The notes: a model not told the origin generated them from the sequence alone. A stretch of 8,258 bases of DNA from DATNBT01 sp964579765 (GCA_964579765.1 CAZOIK010000154.1:1-8258); one strand, 5' to 3'. Shown: positions 1 to 7,541, numbered from the stretch's first letter. Translations and numbers: made by a program.

Positions 1-160
1 CCGCGTGCGGATCGACCTTCGCACCCGCGGCTGTTAGCCACCCACGATGCAGCCGGATCATCTCGGCACGCACGTACTCGGGCGAATCCCGCTCGGCTCC
101 CGGCGCATTTTTCACGGGGGCGAACACCTCGCGCTCGTCCACCTCGACGACGATTGCCGC
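1..160 (-). other. UDP-sugar pyrophosphorylase (UDPGP/UAP1-like) C-terminal segment inside the hybrid frame
   Basis: Residues about 168-220 of the hybrid frame contain VVEVDEREVFAPVKNAPG, then RDSPEYVRAEMIRLHRGWL and TAAGAKV. This is the order seen in UDPGP-family enzymes, which make UDP-GlcNAc or UDP-glucose from UTP and a sugar 1-phosphate. Eukaryotic UAP1 has a comparable block: an E-V-x-R-E-x-E-F-S-P-L-K-N-A stretch, then D-N-P-x-T-A-R and an L-H-x-x-W motif followed by A-G-G. The lysine in PVKNA lies in the substrate-binding region of that family. The N-terminal nucleotide-binding Rossmann part is absent from the window, and the remaining C-terminal residues lie beyond the left edge. The right boundary is approximate: the switch from RsgA-like to UDPGP-like sequence falls between about 150 and 190. 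The family call rests on motif recall, not on an alignment. Confidence 0.7.
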
Positions 161-661
161 GCGCTGCAGTTCGCCCCGCTTGCTCGCCGCATCGTGGCAC
201 ACGTCGGCCTTGTTGAGCAGGACGACCGGCGTGGCCCCGCTCTCCCAGACTGCCGCCAGATACCGCTCGACGCGCCGGACGTTGAAGTCGCCGTCGAGGC
301 CGAGCATCACGAAAACGGTGTCGAGGTTCGCCGCGATGATCTGATCCTCGGGTCGGTCACCAGCGGCGCGCCGTACGAGTGCCGTGCGCCGCGGCAGCAC
401 GGTTTCGATGACGGCGGGGCCGTCGCCGCCGTCCATTCGCAACGCCACGAAGTCACCGACGGCCGGCAGCTCGGACCGGCACATCGCCTGATGACGCAGC
501 CGCCCGGCGAGCACGCCTGCCCGCTCGCGATGTCCGGTCTCCACGCGGAACGCGCCGCGGTATTCGGCCGCGATGCGGCCAGGGATCGTCAGGTTGCGGG
601 AAGTGTACTGCTCGAACAGATCGCGCCAATGCGCGTTCCACCCAGGTAAAGCGAAATCCAT
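1..661 (-). CDS. rsgA: RsgA-type ribosome GTPase, N-terminal half, fused in frame to a UDPGP-like tail (partial at window edge)
   Basis: The ATG at 661 opens a frame running 220 codons off the left edge. Residues 1-165 read as RsgA, the circularly permuted GTPase that aids late 30S subunit maturation. They show an N-terminal OB-fold region with PAVGDFVAL (66-74), LPRRTALVRRAAG (89-101), AANLDTVFVMLGLDGDFN (110-127), RRVERYL (129-135) and the G4 motif in VVLLNKADVC (146-155). In RsgA the P-loop (G1), G3 and a zinc-binding C-terminus should follow G4. None appears. From about residue 168 the frame instead matches the UDP-sugar pyrophosphorylase C-terminus. The start is supported by the family-like beginning LPGWNAHWRDLF and by a weak GGGG ribosome site six bases upstream. 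If real, the product cannot bind GTP normally. It is either a decayed fusion gene or an assembly chimera. The RsgA identity of the first part is secure; the status of the whole is not. Confidence 0.8.
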   Translation of the reverse strand, partial: MDFALPGWNAHWRDLFEQYTSRNLTIPGRIAAEYRGAFRVETGHRERAGVLAGRLRHQAMCRSELPAVGDFVALRMDGGDGPAVIETVLPRRTALVRRAAGDRPEDQIIAANLDTVFVMLGLDGDFNVRRVERYLAAVWESGATPVVLLNKADVCHDAASKRGELQRAAIVVEVDEREVFAPVKNAPGAERDSPEYVRAEMIRLHRGWLTAAGAKVDPHA

Positions 662-786
662 TGATTGCCCCACGCGGACACACCACGAGAGACGTCGCGT
701 GTGCCGATCTTCAAAGCTGGTTGAAGGGAAAGTGGAGAGCGCTTACGCGCGGGCAATCATAGGCGCGGCGCGATTATGCCACGGGC
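662..786. other. Intergenic gap between the RND permease stop and the rsgA start
   Basis: These 125 bases separate the pump operon from the hybrid gene on the same strand. I see no convincing terminator: the GC-rich arms around 740-780 are not followed by a T-run on the minus strand. A TATGAT-like -10 box reads on the minus strand at 761-756, but no -35 match lies 16-18 bases upstream of it. A weak GGGG ribosome site lies just before the ATG at 661. There is no ORF worth calling. Confidence 0.5.
709..726. repeat. Short inverted repeat (6-bp arms, 6-base loop)
   Basis: CTTCAA (709-714) and TTGAAG (721-726) are perfect complements around a six-base loop. The stem is AT-rich and there is no T-run after it, so it does not look like an intrinsic terminator. 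It could be a weak operator for the gene starting at 661, or chance. Confidence 0.25.
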
Positions 787-3700
787 CTAGCGCTCGAGGA
801 AGTACTGAATCGCCGGCGTGACGACGAGCGACAGGATCATCGAGATCAGAATCCCTCCGATCACCGCAATCGCGAGCGGCTGAAGCATCTGCGAGCCGGC
901 GCCGACGGCCAGCGCGAGCGGCAGCATGCCGGCGACGGCGGCGAGCGCCGTCATCACGATCGGCCGCAGGCGCCGGTGGCCCGCGTGGACGATCGCCTCT
1001 TCGAGCGACATGCCCTCGGACCGGTACTTGGCGTTCGCGTCGAGCAGCAGGATGCCGTTCTTGGCGACGATGCCGACAACCATGATCAGGCCCATGAACG
1101 ACGAGACGTTGAACGTGGTCCGCGTGATGAGAAGCGCGAACAGCACGCCCGAGGTTGACAGCAGCGCGGACGACAGGATCGCGATGGGCGCCGTGTACGA
1201 GCGGAACTCGAACAGCAGCACGAGAAACACGAGCACCACCGCGAGCACGAGCACCGTCGTCAGGTCGCGGAACGACTTCTGCTGTTCCTTGTAGGTGCCG
1301 CCGTACTCGATCCGAATAGACGGCGGCAGCTTCAGGCCGGCGACCGCTTTCTGTACCGCCGCGATGCCCGTGCCCATGTCTACGCCTTCGAGCCGCGCCG
1401 TCACCTCGACGAGCCGCTGCAGGTTCTCGCGGATGACCTCGGTCTGGCCGGGCAGTTCGTCGATCGTCGCGAGCGATCCGAAGGTCGCCGCCGATCCGCT
1501 CGAGCTCACCAGCATCGTGTTCGACATCGCCGCGAGCGATCGGCGTGCCGACGCCGGATAGCGCACGCGCAGCGGGTACGGCCGTTCGTTCAGCAGCACC
1601 GGCGCGAGCGCCGGCTCGCCTTCGACCATGGCGACGCCGACCGTGCCGAGTTCTTCCGCCGTGAAGCCCGCGCGATCGGCGGCCTCCGGGTTCACCGTGA
1701 AGCGTACGGCGGGTCCGCTCGTCGTGTTCTCGATGCCGTTCTCGACGTCCACGATCGGGGCCTTGCCGCCGATTCGGACTTTCTCGAGCGCGTCGGCAAC
1801 CTGCGGCGCCCACGTCGCGAGCAGATCCGCGTCGGGCGAGAACAGCTTGACGACAATCGGCTCGGGCGCGCCGGTGAGATCGCCGATCATGTCCTGCAGC
1901 ACCTGGATGAACTCGACGTCGAGACCCGGCTCCGACGAGACGATCTTTGCGCGCACGTCGGCGATGACGTCCTCGACGCCGCGGCTGCGCTTCTCCTTCA
2001 GCTTGACGGCGAAGTCGCCGGTGTTCGGCTCGGTGACGGCCGCCAGGCCGAGCTGCAGGCCCGTCCGGCGAGACGTGCTCTCGACTTCCGGCGTGGCGTG
2101 GAGGATCGACTCCACGTGCCCGAGCACGCGGTTCGTCTCCTGCAGCGAGCTGCCCGCCGGCATCACGTAGTCGAGAACGAAGCCCCCTTCGTCGAACGCC
2201 GGCAGCAGATCGCTGCCGAGCGCGCGGTACGAGAGGTACGACGCCCCGGCGAGGACGAGGCAGAAGGCGGCGAGCGCGACCGGCTGGTGCAGCGCGCGCT
2301 GCATCACGCGCTCGTAGAACGCCGTGACGTGCGCGAAAAATCCGGTCGTGGGTTCGGCGTCGTGCACGCCGTGCTGGTGCCGACGCACCAGCCGCGTGCT
2401 GAGGTTGCTCGTCCACACGAGCGCGAGCACGAGCGACGACAGCAGCGACACGCTCATGGCGATCGCGAGCGCGCTGAAGAACGTGCCGGTGACGCCGGTG
2501 ATCGTGATGAGCGGAAGAAAGACGACGATCGGCGTGAGCGTCGATCCGACGAGCGGGACGGTCAGCTCCTTGAGCGCGCTCGCCGTCGCCTGCAGCGGGC
2601 CCTCACCGTGGTCGCGGTGCAGCACGATGTTCTCGACGACGACGATCTTGTCGTCGATGACGAGCCCGACCGCCGCTGCCAGGCCTCCCAGCGTCATCAG
2701 GTTGAAGCTCTGGCCGAGGAGCTTCATCGCGATGAACGTCACCACCATCGTCACGGGCACGACGAGGCCCGTCATGATCGCGGTGCCCCAGTCGCGCAGG
2801 AACAACCAGATGATGAGGCCGGCGAGGAAGAGGCCGATGACGATGGCGTCGCGGACGCTGCTGATCGACGCCTGCACGATGTTGGACTGGTCGTAGAAGG
2901 GGCGGACGGTGACGCCGCGGGGCAGCGACCGCGCGATCGCTGTCATCTCCGCGTGCACCTCGTTCGCGACGTCTACCGTGTTGCTGTCCCGCTGGCGGTT
3001 CACGTTGACGAGCAGGGCGGGCTTCCCGTCCGCGGAGACGGCCGTATACACCGGCGCCACGGCGGGCCGCACGTCGCCGACGTCGCGCACGCGCACCGGC
3101 ACGTTGTTCACGTGCTTGACGACGATGTCGCCGACCTGTTCGGGGGTGCTCGTCTGCCCGGTGACAAGCCCGAGAAACAGCTGGTGCTCGCGGTTCATCA
3201 GGCCCGGCGAGTCGATGATGTTCGTGCGGTTGATCGCGGCGAGGACGTCGGCGATGGACGACTTCGCCCGCAGCATGCGCGCGGGATCGACCACGACGTG
3301 GAACTCCGGCCGTTCGCCGCCCTGGACGAGCACGCTCGCGACGCCGGGCAGCGCGTTGAGCCGCGGCTTGATGTCGTAGGTCGCGAGCTCCCAGAGGTCT
3401 TTCTGCGGCACCACGCTGGACGTGAGGCTGTAGCCGATGATCGGAAAGCTCGCGAAGTCCATGCGGTTGGTCTGGATCTGCACGGTCGGCGGCAGCGTGC
3501 TCTGCACGCGCGCGACCGCGGCGTCCACCAGCTGCAGCGTCTCGAGCATGTCCACGTCCCATCCGAAGTTGAGGTCGACTTCGGCGGATCCACGGCTCGT
3601 GATCGACCGTACGGTCTCGATGCCGGGGACCGTGCGGACCGCCTCTTCGATCGAGCGCGTGATCGAGACCTCCATCTGCTCGATGGGCATGACGCCGTTG

Positions 3701-3879
3701 TCGATCGCGACGATGATGCGCGGGAAGTTCGTGGTCGGAAAGACGGCCACCGGCAGCGTGAACGCCTCGAACACGCCGACCACGGCGAGCATGACGATCA
3801 GGAAGATGATCGACTTCGAGTGCCGCGCGAACCAGTAGCGGTCGGGGTTCTCGAGGTTCTCAGGGGACGCGGGGTTCAC
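787..3879 (-). CDS. RND-family efflux permease (inner-membrane pump subunit)
   Basis: This is the proton-driven inner-membrane component of a tripartite exporter, 1030 residues, a normal length for RND pumps. The first membrane helix is near residues 22-42 (SIIFLIVMLAVVGVFEAFTL), and the first large periplasmic loop follows. Helices 2-6 lie at about 341-490. Helix 4 carries the paired aspartates D409 and D410 in VGLVIDDKIVVVEN. The second periplasmic loop spans about 555-870 and the last helices about 873-1025. K940 in GIVAKNGILLLDAN corresponds to the helix-10 lysine of AcrB, so the HAE-type proton relay looks intact. Loop sequence DLTGAPEPIVVKLFSPD (667-683) resembles several RND subgroups and does not fix the substrate. 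The GTG at 3879 is chosen because it overlaps the adaptor stop (GTGA) and puts the first helix near the N-terminus. The frame is open 118 codons further upstream, but only as a shadow of the adaptor gene. Confidence 0.95.
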   Translation of the reverse strand: MNPASPENLENPDRYWFARHSKSIIFLIVMLAVVGVFEAFTLPVAVFPTTNFPRIIVAIDNGVMPIEQMEVSITRSIEEAVRTVPGIETVRSITSRGSAEVDLNFGWDVDMLETLQLVDAAVARVQSTLPPTVQIQTNRMDFASFPIIGYSLTSSVVPQKDLWELATYDIKPRLNALPGVASVLVQGGERPEFHVVVDPARMLRAKSSIADVLAAINRTNIIDSPGLMNREHQLFLGLVTGQTSTPEQVGDIVVKHVNNVPVRVRDVGDVRPAVAPVYTAVSADGKPALLVNVNRQRDSNTVDVANEVHAEMTAIARSLPRGVTVRPFYDQSNIVQASISSVRDAIVIGLFLAGLIIWLFLRDWGTAIMTGLVVPVTMVVTFIAMKLLGQSFNLMTLGGLAAAVGLVIDDKIVVVENIVLHRDHGEGPLQATASALKELTVPLVGSTLTPIVVFLPLITITGVTGTFFSALAIAMSVSLLSSLVLALVWTSNLSTRLVRRHQHGVHDAEPTTGFFAHVTAFYERVMQRALHQPVALAAFCLVLAGASYLSYRALGSDLLPAFDEGGFVLDYVMPAGSSLQETNRVLGHVESILHATPEVESTSRRTGLQLGLAAVTEPNTGDFAVKLKEKRSRGVEDVIADVRAKIVSSEPGLDVEFIQVLQDMIGDLTGAPEPIVVKLFSPDADLLATWAPQVADALEKVRIGGKAPIVDVENGIENTTSGPAVRFTVNPEAADRAGFTAEELGTVGVAMVEGEPALAPVLLNERPYPLRVRYPASARRSLAAMSNTMLVSSSGSAATFGSLATIDELPGQTEVIRENLQRLVEVTARLEGVDMGTGIAAVQKAVAGLKLPPSIRIEYGGTYKEQQKSFRDLTTVLVLAVVLVFLVLLFEFRSYTAPIAILSSALLSTSGVLFALLITRTTFNVSSFMGLIMVVGIVAKNGILLLDANAKYRSEGMSLEEAIVHAGHRRLRPIVMTALAAVAGMLPLALAVGAGSQMLQPLAIAVIGGILISMILSLVVTPAIQYFLER

Positions 3880-5144
3880 GACTCCTCGGGCTCTTCTTCT
3901 TCTTTCGCGGGAGCAATCTGCACTTTGGTCTTCTCGAGCACGTCCGGATCGAGCTTGAAGAGCTCGTACGCGCCTGTCGTGGCGACGCGATCTCCGCTCA
4001 TCAGGCCGTCGGTGATCTGGGCCTGCCCGGCGTCGCGGATGCCGACTGCGATCTTGCGCAGGTGCGGCTTGTTGTCCTTGTCGATCAGAATCGCGAACGT
4101 CGCGCCCTGCGGACTCGTCACCACGGCCACTTGAGGGATCACGAGGGCATTCGGCACGGTCTTCGCCACGATTTCGACGCGCGCGCTCGCTCCCGCGAGA
4201 AGCTTGCCGTCCGCGTTGTCGGCCTCGAGCCACACCTCCACGGTGGTGTTCGACGCGTCGAGCGCCGGGCTGACCTGGGACACTTTCGCCGGGATCGGCA
4301 CGCCGTTCGGGCCGATGATGCGCGCGTCGTCGCCGACGGCGACCAGTGCGGCGTCTCGCTGCGCGAGGTGCGTGCGGGCGATCACCTTCGAGAGATCCAT
4401 GACGGTGACGACGGGCATGCCCGGCGGCGGCGTCTCACCCGGGTAGAACGGAAGATCCGTGACGACGCCGTCGACGGGGCTGGTGATGCGCGAGTACGAC
4501 AGCTGCGCCTGCGCCGCCTCGTCGCGCCCACGTGCGGCGTCGCGCTGCGCCTCGGCCGCTTTCAGCGCCTGCGCGTTGGCGAACGCCTGCAGATCGGCGA
4601 GATGCGTGCGCGCGGTCTCGTACTGCGTGCGCGCCTGGCTGAGCGCGACCCGCGCGTCGTTGACGTCTTTCTGCGCGATCGCGCCTTCGCGGTACAAACG
4701 CTGACGGCTGTCGAAGACGGACTGCTGCGCGTCCACCGCCGACTTCGCCGCCGCTTCGTCGAGCTGCGCCTTCTGCAGATCCTCGGGCACGGTGGCCTTC
4801 GACGTCGTCTCGAACGTCGCTTCGGCCTGTTCGAGCGACGCGTGACTTTCCGTTGCGGCAGCGACGAGATCGCGGTTCTCGAGCTCAACGAGGAGCTGGC
4901 CCGCGCGCACGCGCGTCCCCCGCTGCACGTACGTTTTCTTCACGGGGGCCGTGATCTTCGGGACGACGGCTGCCTGCTGGCGCGGATAGAGGACGCCGTC
5001 AGCGCGGATCGTCTGCTGGATCTTCGACAGCAGGACGGGCGCAACGTCAACAGTGACGACCGGCGCCGTCTCCTGCTCTTTCGCGCCGCCGCAGCCGGCG
5101 GCGAGCGCGGCCGTCAGTGCCACGATCGCGGTGCGGCTGCGCAT
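3876..5144 (-). CDS. RND efflux adaptor (periplasmic membrane-fusion lipoprotein, HlyD/AcrA type)
   Basis: This protein bridges the inner-membrane permease and the TolC-type channel. The 422 residues begin with a lipoprotein signal: a hydrophobic stretch, then LAAGC with the lipidated cysteine at 18. The first half of the lipoyl/beta-barrel region is around 45-92 (GVLYPRQQAAVVPKITAPV, later VRAGQLLVELE). A long Ala/Gln/Glu-rich alpha-helical hairpin covers about 95-215. The second half-motif is SYSRITSPVDGVVTDLPFYPG (217-236, first residue at 216), then a beta-barrel domain and a membrane-proximal domain with LVIPQVAVV (334-342) and GLMSGDRVATTGAYEL (380-395). The C-terminus is unusually acidic (EEEEPEES). 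Its ATG shares one base with the stop of the TolC gene (TGATG), and its own stop overlaps the permease GTG. Family and role are clear; the cargo is unknown. Confidence 0.93.
   Translation of the reverse strand: MRSRTAIVALTAALAAGCGGAKEQETAPVVTVDVAPVLLSKIQQTIRADGVLYPRQQAAVVPKITAPVKKTYVQRGTRVRAGQLLVELENRDLVAAATESHASLEQAEATFETTSKATVPEDLQKAQLDEAAAKSAVDAQQSVFDSRQRLYREGAIAQKDVNDARVALSQARTQYETARTHLADLQAFANAQALKAAEAQRDAARGRDEAAQAQLSYSRITSPVDGVVTDLPFYPGETPPPGMPVVTVMDLSKVIARTHLAQRDAALVAVGDDARIIGPNGVPIPAKVSQVSPALDASNTTVEVWLEADNADGKLLAGASARVEIVAKTVPNALVIPQVAVVTSPQGATFAILIDKDNKPHLRKIAVGIRDAGQAQITDGLMSGDRVATTGAYELFKLDPDVLEKTKVQIAPAKEEEEPEES
3882..3904 (-). promoter_or_regulatory. Purine-rich ribosome-binding region inside the adaptor 3' end
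   Basis: On the minus strand the end of the adaptor gene is a run of GAA/GAG codons followed by GAGGAG (3887-3882), two bases before the permease GTG. GAGGAG is closer to the start than usual and the GAAGAG at 3896-3891 slightly farther. The purine run may serve as Shine-Dalgarno while also encoding the acidic tail of the adaptor. Together with the GTGA overlap this favours translational coupling and a GTG start at 3879. Confidence 0.45.
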
Positions 5145-6526
5145 CAGAAACGTCCCGTCAGCGTCTGCAACTCGGCGAGCGCGACGCGATAGCGCGCTTC
5201 GGCGTCGTCTGCGGCGTCGCGCGCCTGCACGAGGGTGGTCTGCGCGTCTGCCATCTCGAGCGCCGTCGATTCGCCGGCCTGATAGCGCAGCGTCGTCAGG
5301 CGCAGGCTCTCGGCGGCAAGATCGGCGGCGCGCCGGAGGTTGTCAACCGCGTCGCGCGCCGTGAGCGCTTCGTTGTACATCGCGTACAGATTGCTCACGA
5401 CCTGGCGCTGCGTCTGGCTGAGCGTCGCTGCCGCCTGGCGCTGGCGTGTTTCGCTCTGATGCAGCTTGCTGCGCATCGCGCCCCAATCCCAGAGCGGCAC
5501 AGTGAGGTTGGCGGTGACCGCGTAGCCGAGGTTCGGGAGTACGCCGAGCGCCGGATCGGCCACGGGGATGCTGTTCAGAGCGAACGCGTTCGCTTCGATG
5601 CCGTACACCGCGTCGATCACCAGGTTGGGAAAGAACGCGCCGCGCGCCAGGCGCACGTCCTCGCCGGCCGCGCGCAGCAGTTCGTCGGCAGCGCGCAGAT
5701 CCGGATTGCCGCGCTCGGCCATCGCGCGGGCGTCGGCGAAGGGCGGCAGCGCCGGCGCGCTCTGCATGTCGTCCACGACAGAGAAGTTCTCGGTGAAGGT
5801 CGGGAACACCAGCACGGCGAGCGACAGCCGCGCGTTGTCCATCGCCAGCGACGCTTCGTCGAACGCCTGGTGCTGCTGGCGCGCGGTGATCTCGGCTTTG
5901 ACGACGTCGCTGCGTGCGACCTGCCCGAGTCGCTCCTGCTGCTGCGCGATGTCGTAGAAGCGCTGGGCGGTCTGCGCCGCCTGCTGTGCCGTCGCGTATT
6001 TCCGCTGCGCGGCGACAAACGCGTAGTAGCTGCGCGTCACGGTGACGGTCAGTCCGCGCCTGGTGATTTCGAGCCTGGCCTGCGCGGCTGCCTCCGTGGC
6101 CCGCGCTTTCCGCAACGACGCCCCCGTCAGCGTGCCCGCTGACAGCTCCTGGTGCGCCTGCAGCCACTCTCGGTACATGTTGGGACCGTCCATCGACACG
6201 AACCGGCCGGTGAGGAGTCGCGGGCTCGACTGATTGCCGATGTACTGCGTCGAGTCGCTGAACGACGGCAGCATCGCCGCCCGCGCCTGGACGCGATCCT
6301 CGCGCGCGAGCTCGACATCGGCGGACGCGGCGAGAAACACAGGCTCGTTCTGCGTCGCGCGCTGCAGCGCGTCGGCGAGCGTGATGACGACCGGCGCACC
6401 CGTCGCCCCGTCCGGATGCACGAGCGCTGGCGAGGGCACGACAGGCGGAGCGGCCGGCGTGTTCTGCGCGCCGGCCGCCGCAGCGCCGCTCGCTGCCAGG
6501 ATGACTGCGAAGGCGGCCGCTCTCAT
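5144..6526 (-). CDS. TolC-family outer-membrane efflux channel
   Basis: This is the outer-membrane exit duct of the tripartite pump, 460 residues, typical for the family. An N-terminal signal peptide (MRAAAFAVILAASGAAAAGA, cleavage near residue 20) precedes a Pro/Ala-rich linker. Two OEP-type repeats follow. The first starts at ITLADALQRATQNEP (48-62) and has long coiled-coil helices through about 235. The second starts near AMAERGNPDLRAADELL (268-284), with the channel-family marker LTVPLWDWGAMRSKL (341-355) and the late helix RYQAGESTALEMADAQTTL (414-432). The protein ends in phenylalanine, as many outer-membrane proteins do. Its ATG overlaps the stop of the propeller gene (ATGA), and the adaptor start overlaps its own stop. 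The upstream ribosome site is weak, in keeping with coupled translation. Confidence 0.93.
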   Translation of the reverse strand: MRAAAFAVILAASGAAAAGAQNTPAAPPVVPSPALVHPDGATGAPVVITLADALQRATQNEPVFLAASADVELAREDRVQARAAMLPSFSDSTQYIGNQSSPRLLTGRFVSMDGPNMYREWLQAHQELSAGTLTGASLRKARATEAAAQARLEITRRGLTVTVTRSYYAFVAAQRKYATAQQAAQTAQRFYDIAQQQERLGQVARSDVVKAEITARQQHQAFDEASLAMDNARLSLAVLVFPTFTENFSVVDDMQSAPALPPFADARAMAERGNPDLRAADELLRAAGEDVRLARGAFFPNLVIDAVYGIEANAFALNSIPVADPALGVLPNLGYAVTANLTVPLWDWGAMRSKLHQSETRQRQAAATLSQTQRQVVSNLYAMYNEALTARDAVDNLRRAADLAAESLRLTTLRYQAGESTALEMADAQTTLVQARDAADDAEARYRVALAELQTLTGRF

Positions 6527-7536
6527 TTTCCGATCACGAGCACTTTGAAGGAGTCAGGCAGGTACGGCGCGCGCCCGCCGCCCGTCGCCTGTCCCTGCAC
6601 CGCGGTCGGGAGATACACGCGGTGCGTTTTCTCGTCGAGCGCGATCGTCCGTGCGCCGCGCAGGGTCGCGATGTTCTCGACGACGTCGTACTTGCCGCCC
6701 ATCTGCTGGACGATGGTCAGCGTGCCGTCGCCGTTCGAGCTCATGGCGTAGCCCGGGCCCGGATCGAAGACGACGCCGTCAGGGCCGGCGCCGATCGCGG
6801 GCGTGGCGATGACCGTCCCTTTGTCCGGATCGGAGACCGCCATCACACGATTTCCGCAGACCGAGAAGAGCCGGCGCGCCTTCGTGTCCATCGCGAGTCC
6901 CGAGGGACCTTCGCAGCCGGTGAGCGGGTACTTCTTGACGACCGCGGCCTTGGCGACGTCGATCTCGACGATCTCGGCGCTGTCTTCGAGGTTGTCGTAG
7001 ATTCTGCCCTTGCCGTCGGCGACGCCGAACTCGGGCTTACCGCCAAGCGGCACCGTCGCCACCGCGGCGCCGGTCTTCGCGTCGATGACGGTCGCGCTCC
7101 TCGAGCGCCCGTTGAACGCGATCACGCGCTTCGACACGGGATCGTAGGTGATCGCGTCGGGATTCATCTCCGTCGTGACCGTGCCGGTGGCCTTCAACGT
7201 CTTGAGATCGAAGATCGTCACGTTGTTGCCCCGGCCGTTGCTGATGAACCCCTTGCCGAGGTCGCCCGCGATGGCGATGCCGTGCACGCCCGGGGTGTCG
7301 GGAATGTCCCCGACGACCTTGTTCGTGTCCACGTCAACCACCACCACATGGGTGGCGTGCGACACGTAGAGGCGCCGCGCTGCGCTGTCAACGGCCGAGT
7401 AATCCCAGCCTCCCTCGCCGCCAATCATGATCTCGTTGAGGATGTGGTAGCCGGTGGCCGCGGCTGACAGGCCGGGAGCCAAGGGCAGGAGACCGATCAG
7501 GACGAGCACACTGGGCAGAACGAGCAGCTTGCGCAT
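6523..7536 (-). CDS. Exported YVTN/YncE-like beta-propeller protein, first gene of the efflux operon
   Basis: The 337 residues start with a signal peptide (MRKLLVLPSVLVLIGLLPLA, cleavage near 26-28), so the mature protein should be periplasmic. The rest is a chain of short beta-propeller blades of the YVTN/YncE type. Recurrent units include ARRLYVSHATHVVVVDVDTN (53-72), GKGFISNGRGNNVTIFDLKT (94-113), KRVIAFNGRSRSATVIDAKT (136-155), RRLFSVCGNRVMAVSDPDKG (221-240) and HRVYLPTA (305-312). Several blades fit, consistent with a closed seven-blade ring. Two cysteines (208 and 227) might form a disulfide. No catalytic motif is visible. Propellers of this type serve as binding scaffolds or quinoprotein-like domains. 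Its place ahead of tolC with an ATGA overlap suggests a role in pump assembly, substrate capture or sensing, which is inference. A strong ribosome site six to twelve bases upstream supports the ATG. Confidence 0.88.
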   Translation of the reverse strand: MRKLLVLPSVLVLIGLLPLAPGLSAAATGYHILNEIMIGGEGGWDYSAVDSAARRLYVSHATHVVVVDVDTNKVVGDIPDTPGVHGIAIAGDLGKGFISNGRGNNVTIFDLKTLKATGTVTTEMNPDAITYDPVSKRVIAFNGRSRSATVIDAKTGAAVATVPLGGKPEFGVADGKGRIYDNLEDSAEIVEIDVAKAAVVKKYPLTGCEGPSGLAMDTKARRLFSVCGNRVMAVSDPDKGTVIATPAIGAGPDGVVFDPGPGYAMSSNGDGTLTIVQQMGGKYDVVENIATLRGARTIALDEKTHRVYLPTAVQGQATGGGRAPYLPDSFKVLVIGK

Positions 7537-7541
7537 GCGAG

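Noticed and set aside
47..649. 200-codon plus-strand frame opposite the rsgA hybrid
   Set aside because: No protein family is recognisable, and the minus strand over the same bases carries clear RsgA and UDPGP motifs.
709..780. Possible terminator for the pump operon
   Set aside because: The inverted repeats are weak or AT-rich and none is followed by a T-run on the transcribed strand.
743..2416. A 557-codon minus-strand frame overlapping the permease in another phase
   Set aside because: The product is Arg/Ala/Gly-rich without any recognisable fold, and the permease frame over the same bases encodes clear RND motifs.
2098..4134. Very long plus-strand open frame (678 codons) antisense to the RND permease
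   Set aside because: Its translation is a low-complexity mix of Arg, Asp, His and Val with no domain. It mirrors the codon bias of the well-supported minus-strand permease and adaptor genes, as expected in GC-rich DNA.
3880..4233. 118-codon N-terminal extension of the permease frame
   Set aside because: The extension lies wholly inside the adaptor gene, is highly charged and unlike any RND N-terminus. The GTG at 3879 gives the normal length and a typical coupled start.
5144..6526. Plus-strand frames antisense to the tolC gene as a possible overlapping gene
   Set aside because: The antisense translations are Arg/Ala-rich shadows lacking ribosome sites and domain signals.
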